This document shows positions 1 to 5,411 of a stretch of 7,287 bases of DNA, in pieces; the stretch's first letter is position 1; each line of letters begins with the position of its first letter. Origin of the DNA: Candidatus Krumholzibacteriia bacterium (GTDB lineage: Bacteria; Krumholzibacteriota; Krumholzibacteriia; Krumholzibacteriales; Krumholzibacteriaceae); assembly GCA_028706585.1 (NCBI GenBank), contig JAQTVX010000104.1, positions 1 through 7,287 on the forward strand, read 5' to 3'. The translations under genes and the position numbers were made by a program. The notes under the pieces are model-generated. The model searched no databases, was not told where the DNA came from, and was given only the letters and a program-made list of their open reading frames with translations.

Positions 1-1101
1 GAAAACGAGCGGGAGTTCACGCAGGACCTCATCCGCAAAGTCAAGGAATCGCACGACCCCGCGGAGCGCGTCAAGGCGATGGAGATCCTCACCTTGCTTC
101 CGGCGGGGGAGTTCCTCACGTCGATTCTCGGTATAATGAAGCGCGATCCGCTCGCCGAGCTGCGGGTTCACGCGATGGAGATCGTCTCTGCGAGCGCGCG
201 GGAGGACGAGGCGATATCGGCCGTCTCTTCGATGCTCGTCGACCCGTCGCCCGCCGTGAGAACGAAGGCCGCCGAGATCCTCGGCCGGCACCGCACGCCC
301 CAGGCGCTCGAAGCGCTCCTCCACGTTCTCGACACCTCGGATCGGAAGTTCCGCGAGGCGGTGACGACCTCGCTCTCCGCCCTTCTCGCCGACAATCCGG
401 ATCGATTCGGATTGCTCCTCCACAGCATTCCGGAGTCGAAGACGAGGAAGATCGGGATGGCCTGGCTAATGGGCAAAACGAGGAAACAGGGCTCGATGGC
501 CTTCCTCGTCAAGCTTTTGGAAGACCCTGATCCCGAAGTCCGCGCCTCTGCCGTCGGGGCGCTCGCGAAGTTCAAGCGAAAGCGGCTCCTCTCCCATTTC
601 GACAGGCTCCTCTACGACCCGAGCGAACGCGTGAGGGCCGCCTCCGTCAACGCGATCGCCGCAATCGGCGGCGGCGCGGCATTCGCCCTGTGCGCTCGCT
701 CGGTCGAGGATATCGACGAGTTCGTGCGCCAGCGCGCTTCAATCGGCCTCGCGAAGATGGACTCCGTGCAGGCGATACTCGTCCTTCGCGACAAGGGCAC
801 CGGCTCCAACGACCTCGAATCGTACGCGCGGGGTATTCTCTTCGCGACCGGCGCCGCCGCGGGCGATTCCTCCGCCCAGGCGGTCCGCAACGACCCGCTC
901 GCGAGAACCGTCGTCGCGGAGCTCTGCCCCGAAGAGGAAATGCGCGCGGCGTTCCGCTCGTCTCCGGACCGCAAGAAGCGGCTTCACGCGTTCCGCATGC
1001 TCGCCATGGCCGGCTCGGAGAGCGATAGCGAGCTCGTCGCCCTCGCCCTCAAGGATCCATCGGCCGAGATCAGGGAGGAGGCGCACCAAGCGAGCGGCTG
1101 A
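1..1101 (+). CDS. HEAT-repeat protein, 5'-truncated by the window start
   Basis: The frame is open from the first base, so the true start lies upstream; 366 residues are visible. Almost the whole visible protein is a chain of roughly 30-residue helical HEAT/PBS-lyase-like repeats. The typical aspartate-proline turn followed by a V-R helix start recurs (DPSPAVRTKAAEILG, DPDPEVRASAVGALA, DPSERVRAASVNAIA, and DPSAEIREEA at the end). Such solenoids bind proteins and usually have no catalytic role. No enzyme motif is visible and the missing N-terminus may carry a membrane anchor or another domain, so localisation is open. The gene ends 6 bp before the glycosyltransferase gene, which implies cotranscription. 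HEAT proteins are, to my recollection, recurrent neighbours of this glycosyltransferase and YaiO-type barrels. A scaffold or periplasmic partner role in polysaccharide export is inference. The repeat assignment is secure; the function is not. Confidence 0.88.
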   Translation, partial: ENEREFTQDLIRKVKESHDPAERVKAMEILTLLPAGEFLTSILGIMKRDPLAELRVHAMEIVSASAREDEAISAVSSMLVDPSPAVRTKAAEILGRHRTPQALEALLHVLDTSDRKFREAVTTSLSALLADNPDRFGLLLHSIPESKTRKIGMAWLMGKTRKQGSMAFLVKLLEDPDPEVRASAVGALAKFKRKRLLSHFDRLLYDPSERVRAASVNAIAAIGGGAAFALCARSVEDIDEFVRQRASIGLAKMDSVQAILVLRDKGTGSNDLESYARGILFATGAAAGDSSAQAVRNDPLARTVVAELCPEEEMRAAFRSSPDRKKRLHAFRMLAMAGSESDSELVALALKDPSAEIREEAHQASG

Positions 1102-1107
1102 GCGATC

Positions 1108-2643
1108 ATGGAGCATTTCAATGCAATCTACCGCGTTCTCGAATGGATCTTCCTCGGCTATTTCTTCGTCTACAACTCGTTCAATCTTCTTTTCCTCGTT
1201 GTCGCCTTTCTCGACGTGCGCCGTCGCGTGATCGGTACGGGCTTCGACGATCTCGACGTCGCGATGGCTTCCCCGCTCACACCGCCGCTGTCGATCGTCG
1301 TTCCGGCGTACAACGAGGAGACGACAATCGTCGAATCCGTGCGCGCGCTCATGAACTCGCGGTTCCCCAGGCTCGAGATAATCATCGTGAACGACGGCTC
1401 CACCGACGCGACGCTCGCCGTAGCGAAGAGGGCCTTTCTGATGAAGCGGATCGACATCGACTACCTCGATCAGATCACGACCGCGCCCGTACGGGGCTTC
1501 TATGAATCGACCTCCACCCTCCCGGCCCAGGTCGCGCGCATCGTCCTCATAGACAAATTTAACGGCGGACGCGCCGACGCGATCAACGCCGGCATCAACG
1601 CATCGAGGTGCCCGTATTTTCTGTCGATCGACGCGGACTCCATTCTCGACGACCAGGCGCTCCTCCAGACTTTCCGTATCATGCTCGAAGACGCCGACGT
1701 CGTGGGCGTCGGAGGCCAGGTGGCGATCGTCAACGGGTGCGTGCTCAGAGACGCACGGGTCGTCGAACGGAGGCTGCCGCGAAGCAGCCTCGCGCGGTTC
1801 CAGATCGTCGAGTACATCAGATCGTTCACGATTGGAAGGACGACATTCGCCAAGTTCGACTCGCTCCTCATCATCTCGGGCGCCTTCGGGGTGTTCAACA
1901 AGGAATTCGTCAAGAAAGCCGGAGGGTATCTGACGCGCCACCTCACCTCGAGAATCGTTCGGGAGTTCGGCGGCGTGACGAACGGCACCGTCTGCGAGGA
2001 CATGGAGCTCGTCGTACGGCTGCACCGGTACATACGTGAGAAAAAGCTGCACAAAAGAATCGCCTACATCCCCCACCCGCTCTGCTGGACGGAGGTGCCG
2101 GAAACGCTCTCGAGCCTCTCCAAGCAGCGCAACCGGTGGGAGCGCGGGCTAATCGAATCGCTCAGGTACCATCGGAAGATGCTTTTCAACAGGACCTACG
2201 GCGCTGCCGGGCTCCTCGGCATCCCGTACTATGTTCTATTCGAGCTTCTCGGCGCCCCGGTCGAGCTGCTGGGCTATCTCTCCCTGCCGTTCCTCTTCGC
2301 CCTCGATCATCTGAACTACGAGTACGTCGCGCTGTTCTTCGCGATGTCGATCGCATACGGGGCGCTTCTCTCGGTCGCCTCCATCGCCATCAGCGCGTGG
2401 CCCCAGAAAACATCGGACACGGACATCTCCGGCTCGACGCTCCTCTACTTCAAGAGCGCGAGAGACATTTTCATATTGATCTTCTACGGCATCCTCGAGA
2501 ACTTCGGATACCGCCAGCTGACCCTGTGGTGGCGAACGAAGGGAATCGTCGATTACTTCAGGGGCAAACGCGGCTGGGACAAGTTCGAGAGAAAAGGCTT
2601 CGTCACTCAAAGCGAGAGAATCGATGAGAGCGTCCCTGTATAA
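1108..2643 (+). CDS. Membrane-bound processive-type family 2 glycosyltransferase
   Basis: The 511-residue protein has the architecture of cellulose-synthase, PgaC/IcaA and YaiP-like enzymes, which transfer sugars from nucleotide donors at the cytoplasmic face of the inner membrane and often extrude the growing chain. An N-terminal membrane segment lies at about residues 11-37. The GT-A domain follows: SIVVPAYNEE at 62-71, VNDGS at 94-98, a DAD metal/nucleotide-binding motif at 175-177, ED at 297-298 with the likely catalytic aspartate D298, and QRNRW at 340-344, the QxxRW motif of processive enzymes. Hydrophobic segments at about 366-400, 406-432 and 450-470 form the C-terminal membrane region. 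No PilZ domain is seen. The start is 6 bp after the HEAT gene; no strong ribosome site precedes it, so translation may be coupled. The gene overlaps the following YaiO-like gene by 20 bp. The fold, motifs and class are secure; donor sugar and polymer cannot be read from the sequence. Confidence 0.93.
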   Translation: MEHFNAIYRVLEWIFLGYFFVYNSFNLLFLVVAFLDVRRRVIGTGFDDLDVAMASPLTPPLSIVVPAYNEETTIVESVRALMNSRFPRLEIIIVNDGSTDATLAVAKRAFLMKRIDIDYLDQITTAPVRGFYESTSTLPAQVARIVLIDKFNGGRADAINAGINASRCPYFLSIDADSILDDQALLQTFRIMLEDADVVGVGGQVAIVNGCVLRDARVVERRLPRSSLARFQIVEYIRSFTIGRTTFAKFDSLLIISGAFGVFNKEFVKKAGGYLTRHLTSRIVREFGGVTNGTVCEDMELVVRLHRYIREKKLHKRIAYIPHPLCWTEVPETLSSLSKQRNRWERGLIESLRYHRKMLFNRTYGAAGLLGIPYYVLFELLGAPVELLGYLSLPFLFALDHLNYEYVALFFAMSIAYGALLSVASIAISAWPQKTSDTDISGSTLLYFKSARDIFILIFYGILENFGYRQLTLWWRTKGIVDYFRGKRGWDKFERKGFVTQSERIDESVPV

Positions 2644-3418
2644 GATGATAATGTGCGCCATGGCTATCGCGGCCGCCCCGCGCGCCGCCCCCGCCGAGCC
2701 GACGCTCGACGGCGCCCGGAGCACGGCATACGCGGGCTACTGCCGCCTCGACATGGGCGGGCGCGGAACCGGGGATGAAAGCTACACTGGCTTTCGCTAT
2801 CGGCCGCGCCCGCGCTCGATCCTCTACGCGGAGTGCCGCTACCTCGACCGCTTCGAAGAGCGCGAGGCGAGATTCCGCGGCGGCGCATCGTCCGGATTCG
2901 CGGGCGTCTGGAACCTGGCGGCGGAGCTCTCGATCGCGCCTGGAGCCGCGATCTACCCGAGGTTCGCGGGCTCTATCGAGCTCGGGAGACCGGTCGCGAG
3001 GTCGCTCGCGCTGTCGGGCAGGCTCAACGCCTCGGCGTACGGCGACGCCGCCCTCTTCGGCGCGGCCGTGACGAGCGAATACTACCCGCGCGGTGACTGC
3101 GCGCTCATATCGCGGATCGGCGTCGCGACGATCGATTTCGAGGGGACGCCGGCCTCCACCGACGGAAGCGCGCTCGTTAAGGTCATCTGGTTCGTCGACG
3201 ACCGGACGAGGGTCTTCGCGTACGGCGCATCCGGCAGCGAATCGTACAGGATTGAGACGATCGACCGGGCCGGCGACATACGATCGGATGCAGTCGGCGC
3301 CGGCGCCGCGTTCTTCGTGTTTCCCTCGGTCGCCGTGTCGCCGAGCATCGAGTACCAGAAAAGAGAGCGAGGCCCGCGCTTCCTGCAGCTCGGCCTCGAG
3401 ATATCCCTGGTGCGATAG
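2624..3418 (+). CDS. YaiO-type outer-membrane beta-barrel protein
   Basis: This 264-residue protein begins with a short Sec signal peptide: a basic start (MRASLYK), a hydrophobic stretch to about residue 18 and a likely cleavage after APA at 22-24. The rest alternates short polar and hydrophobic/aromatic beta-strands, as in outer-membrane barrels. The pattern (an early GFRYRPRPRS strand, DRFEE, a proline-containing IYPRFAGSIELG segment, a final GLEISLVR strand) resembles the YaiO outer-membrane family as I remember it, but no profile was run. In Escherichia coli, yaiO lies near the glycosyltransferase gene yaiP, which parallels this pair. The probable role is outer-membrane passage or retention of the polymer made by the upstream enzyme (inference). 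The start at 2624 lies inside the glycosyltransferase gene. In-frame ATGs at 2645 and 2651 would remove the basic residues of the signal peptide, so 2624 is preferred. Only a weak GAGAG-like ribosome site precedes it. Confidence 0.78.
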   Translation: MRASLYKMIMCAMAIAAAPRAAPAEPTLDGARSTAYAGYCRLDMGGRGTGDESYTGFRYRPRPRSILYAECRYLDRFEEREARFRGGASSGFAGVWNLAAELSIAPGAAIYPRFAGSIELGRPVARSLALSGRLNASAYGDAALFGAAVTSEYYPRGDCALISRIGVATIDFEGTPASTDGSALVKVIWFVDDRTRVFAYGASGSESYRIETIDRAGDIRSDAVGAGAAFFVFPSVAVSPSIEYQKRERGPRFLQLGLEISLVR

Positions 3419-3436
3419 TGTTTACCTGGATAAACA
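3419..3436 (+). repeat. Short hairpin just after the YaiO-like stop codon
   Basis: TGTTTA (3419-3424) pairs with TAAACA (3431-3436) around a 6-base CCTGGA loop. The stem begins at the base after the stop codon. It is AT-rich, only 6 bp long and lacks a following T-run, so it is not a classical terminator. It could stabilise the mRNA end, be a regulator half-site pair, or be chance. Confidence 0.35.
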
Positions 3437-3458
3437 AGCGGTCAAATAGGGATCGTGC

Positions 3459-3501
3459 TTACCTTGAAACTTCGAATGGCACCTCTGAATATTCAAGGTA
3501 A
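3459..3501. repeat. Perfect 10-bp inverted repeat
   Basis: TTACCTTGAA at 3459-3468 is the exact reverse complement of TTCAAGGTAA at 3492-3501, with a 23-base spacer. The spacer contains the small palindrome TTCGAA (3471-3476), and a further palindrome, TGAATATTCA (3486-3495), overlaps the right arm. As RNA this forms a 10-bp stem with a large loop; as DNA the arm centres are 33 bp apart, about three helical turns. No T-run follows, so this is not an intrinsic terminator. An operator for a dimeric regulator or a leader structure of the downstream unit are the likeliest roles, both inferred. The repeat itself is seen directly. Confidence 0.6.
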
Positions 3502-3506
3502 CATCG

Positions 3507-3530
3507 ATCGACGGCCGCTTCCGGCTCGAT
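3507..3530 (+). repeat. Bulged hairpin with CTTC loop in the leader region
   Basis: ATCGA (3507-3511) pairs with TCGAT (3526-3530), and GCCG (3514-3517) pairs with CGGC (3522-3525) around a CTTC tetraloop (3518-3521). A 2-base CG bulge (3512-3513) lies on the left side only. The element starts 6 bases after the 10-bp inverted repeat and is followed by mixed sequence, not a T-run. It could be a structured 5' leader or part of a factor-dependent stop; the function is unknown. Confidence 0.4.
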
Positions 3531-3598
3531 TCATGACTCTCGGCAGCGGTTCCTACGATTTGCTTCATCAGATTCACGCCAATCATCCGAAAAAGCCC

Positions 3599-3630
3599 TT
3601 GATAGAACCAGGTCAACCTCGCAATATGGT
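3599..3630 (+). promoter_or_regulatory. Weak sigma-70-like promoter candidate
   Basis: TTGATA at 3599-3604 matches the TTGACA -35 consensus at five of six positions. The AT-rich stretch that follows offers only mediocre -10 boxes: CAATAT at a 17-bp spacing (3622-3627), or the better TATGGT at an overlong 20-bp spacing (3625-3630). The position, 50 to 80 bp before the barrel gene, is sensible for a promoter of the second unit. The match is too poor to rely on. Confidence 0.22.
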
Positions 3631-3668
3631 ATACATAAGTCCAAATTGGGGCCGAAAATGGAACTCAC

Positions 3669-3674
3669 AGGAAG
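3669..3674 (+). promoter_or_regulatory. Ribosome binding site AGGAAG fixing the start at 3683
   Basis: AGGAAG lies 8 bases before the ATG at 3683. Together with the signal peptide that begins at that ATG, it decides the start in favour of 3683 over upstream in-frame candidates such as 3455, and over the ATG at 3692, which has no comparable site. Confidence 0.65.
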
Positions 3675-3682
3675 CAGCAAAC

Positions 3683-4735
3683 ATGCGATTCATGGCATTT
3701 TCTCTGCTCTCGGCGGTTCTCCTTCTCTCTTCTCGCCCCGCGTATGCACAGGCCTCGCTCTTCTACCTCGAGGCCCAGGCCGTGGGTGGCTACTCGAGCG
3801 CCGCTCGCGAGGCCATTTACTATTCAATGACGCAGGATGACGCCATGCAGAAACCGAGCGTCGGTTTCGACTGGCTCCAGCGCCTGTCGGGCGAGGGCCG
3901 CGACTTCGGCGTCATCGGAGTCCAGGCGCGGCTCGCCTACAATCACGAGCCCGATCGCGAGGTCGAGCTCCAGCTCTACAATGCATGGTTTCGATACAAG
4001 GCCGGCCTCGCGGACATCTGGATCGGCCACGACAGGCCGGCGCTGGGTCTCTCATCCTACTTCGACTCTCACGGCCTCCTGCTCCCGACCCTAGCCATGA
4101 TGGGCTGGGGCTTCGACCGCGATTGGGGCGTAGGCTTCTCCCGGGATTTCTCCTGGGGGAATCTCACGGGCTCGCTCACGACCGGCTCCGGCATGCCGAT
4201 CTACTCCAAGGGCAACTACCTCGCCTCGGCGAGGATCGCAAAAGGCGTCCTCGAGCGTGATAACTTCAATCTCGGCCTGTCCGCGGCCTGGGGAGAGATA
4301 CTCGAGACGATGGGGTACGAGCTGATGTCGGACGATCCCGAGCCGTTTCAAGTGGTCTCAATCGATTTCACGTTCCTCTGGACGCGATTCGAGAGCCGCA
4401 TCGAGGGCATGGCGGGAGAGCGGATGATAAAGAACGATCCGACCTGCGCCTTCTTCTGGCGCCTCACCATGAACCTCCTCGAGGAGAACCGCCTGAAGCT
4501 AGAGACTCAGCCCGTTTTGTGGGAAGAGACGTCGGAATTGAGGTTCACGATGTCTGCCGGCGTCTCGTATCAGGTGACGGCCGATCTCGCGCTGCGCGCA
4601 ATGTATCAACACATCCACGCGAGAGAAGACCACGACATCATTGTCATCCCGGCCCTGCGCTCCCTGTACCCAAACATCGACGCAGAAGAAGACAACAGGA
4701 TCGTCTTTCAGGTGTATTATTATGGAGGGATATGA
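3683..4735 (+). CDS. Outer-membrane beta-barrel (porin-like) protein, first gene of the ABC unit
   Basis: The 350-residue product starts with a clear Sec signal peptide: hydrophobic residues 3-17 and a likely cleavage after AYA at 20-22, before QA. The mature part, about 328 residues, is rich in alternating aromatic and hydrophobic strands with Gly/Asp/Asn turns (for example VGFDWLQRLSG, VELQLYNAWFRYKAG, WGVGFSRDFSWGNLTGSL, LRFTMSAGVSYQVTADLALR, RIVFQVYYYGGI). This fits a beta-barrel of perhaps 14-16 strands. I do not recognise a named porin or receptor family, and the C-terminus ends in GGI, not the aromatic residue usual for assembly signals. The gene overlaps the FMN-binding-like gene by 14 bp, and the permease and ATPase follow, so the barrel is probably the outer-membrane component or receptor of the same system. 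The family is uncertain; export and barrel character are fairly sure. Confidence 0.72.
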   Translation: MRFMAFSLLSAVLLLSSRPAYAQASLFYLEAQAVGGYSSAAREAIYYSMTQDDAMQKPSVGFDWLQRLSGEGRDFGVIGVQARLAYNHEPDREVELQLYNAWFRYKAGLADIWIGHDRPALGLSSYFDSHGLLLPTLAMMGWGFDRDWGVGFSRDFSWGNLTGSLTTGSGMPIYSKGNYLASARIAKGVLERDNFNLGLSAAWGEILETMGYELMSDDPEPFQVVSIDFTFLWTRFESRIEGMAGERMIKNDPTCAFFWRLTMNLLEENRLKLETQPVLWEETSELRFTMSAGVSYQVTADLALRAMYQHIHAREDHDIIVIPALRSLYPNIDAEEDNRIVFQVYYYGGI

Positions 4736-5411
4736 CAAGAGGGGCGCGCGGATAAAGAAGCTGATTCTCATAACGATGGCGCTCATCGCCTTCGAGTCGT
4801 CTGGGCTGCTCGCGGCCGTCGGCTGCGACCTCAACGACCCCGACCGCGACGTGAAGCGCCTCTTCCCCGAGTCGACCGGCTACAAGGCGATCTACGTCTC
4901 GATCGGCAAGAAGGGCGGGGAGCCGCTTCTCGGCGACATCGAGTCGCGACTCGGCGACAGGTTCAAAGGCCTCTATGAGAATATCGACGTCCCCTACACG
5001 ATGTACCGGATCTACAAAGGCCCGGAGGTCATCGGCTACATCCACGGCGTGAATCAGAAGGGACATTACGGAGGCATCCAGGTGTTCCTCGCCCTCGACC
5101 TCGAGGGCACCATCAAGGCGTTCTACGTTCAGAAGCTGACCTCGAAGGGCGCCGGAGCGTTTCGCGACGAAGCATTCGCTCGCGAGTTCAAGGGGCTCAG
5201 CCTCAAGGACTTCGTCCACTACGACGTCGTCTCCGGCAAGGAGACGCCGCCGGGGAAAATCACCGCCATCAAGAACCCGGCGCCCGACTCGGCCGACGAC
5301 TTCGCCGCCATTCTGCGCGCCGTGAAGAAGAATCTCATTCTCGTCGACGAGTTCCTCCTCGACAACAAGCACCTCCATTACTTCAAGTCCGCCGGAGGCC
5401 CGAAGCCATGA
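4722..5411 (+). CDS. Exported FMN-binding-domain-like protein, possible lipoprotein
   Basis: From the ATG at 4722 the product has 229 residues: a basic N-terminus (MEGYDKRGARIKK), a hydrophobic segment at about 14-33 and cysteine C35 in AAVGC, a weak lipobox with aspartate at +2. Residues about 104-160 resemble the FMN_bind domain of RnfG/NqrC/NosR: GYIHGV, a glycine-rich GHYGGIQVFLALD strand pair, a G-T-I-K turn, and KLTSKGAGAFRDEAF in place of the usual E-T-P-G-L-G segment. The S(T)GA(T)xS motif that receives covalent FMN is not visible; the corresponding place reads PAPDSADDFAAI at 186-197. Flavin may be bound non-covalently or not at all. The start at 4722 overlaps the barrel gene by 14 bp and follows an AGGTG about 7 bases upstream. 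An ATG at 4776 would remove the basic residues, so 4722 is preferred. The permease start overlaps its stop codon. Its position between barrel and permease suggests a periplasmic, inner-membrane-tethered accessory. Confidence 0.7.
   Translation: MEGYDKRGARIKKLILITMALIAFESSGLLAAVGCDLNDPDRDVKRLFPESTGYKAIYVSIGKKGGEPLLGDIESRLGDRFKGLYENIDVPYTMYRIYKGPEVIGYIHGVNQKGHYGGIQVFLALDLEGTIKAFYVQKLTSKGAGAFRDEAFAREFKGLSLKDFVHYDVVSGKETPPGKITAIKNPAPDSADDFAAILRAVKKNLILVDEFLLDNKHLHYFKSAGGPKP
5394..5398 (+). promoter_or_regulatory. Ribosome binding site GGAGG for the permease gene
   Basis: GGAGG lies 9 bases before the permease ATG at 5408, inside the end of the FMN-binding-like gene. With the ATGA stop/start overlap at 5408-5411 it points to coupled translation of the two genes. 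Confidence 0.6.

Larger units (their letters stand above)
3419..3682. other. Intergenic region between the two gene units
   Basis: About 264 bp without a convincing gene. It is visibly richer in A and T than the genes on either side. The frame of the downstream gene happens to stay open back to 3455, but the extra 76 codons show no domain, no signal peptide and no ribosome site, and would bury a good signal peptide. I therefore treat the stretch as non-coding. It contains a short hairpin after the preceding stop, two stronger inverted repeats and a weak promoter-like element, listed separately. No hairpin is followed by a T-run, so no intrinsic terminator can be called. Confidence 0.75.

Noticed and set aside
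739..2076. Long 445-codon open frame on the minus strand, opposite the HEAT and glycosyltransferase genes
   Set aside because: It lies opposite two strong + strand genes, is dominated by charged residues (R, E, D) typical of antisense frames in GC-rich DNA, and shows no domain.
3419..3501. Intrinsic terminator for the glycosyltransferase/YaiO unit
   Set aside because: Hairpins exist, but none is GC-rich and followed by a T-run.
3422..3616. 64-codon minus-strand frame in the intergenic region (TTG start)
   Set aside because: The only long frame there, but it needs a TTG start, has no ribosome site I can see, covers the inverted repeat and shows no recognisable domain.
3455..3682. N-terminal extension of the barrel protein to an ATG at 3455
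   Set aside because: The 76 extra residues look random, would place a good Sec signal peptide in the middle of the protein, and lack the ribosome site seen before 3683.
4644..5378. 244-codon open frame on the minus strand opposite the FMN-binding-like gene
   Set aside because: Low-complexity V/E/D/L/R composition without motifs; mirrors codon bias of the + strand gene.
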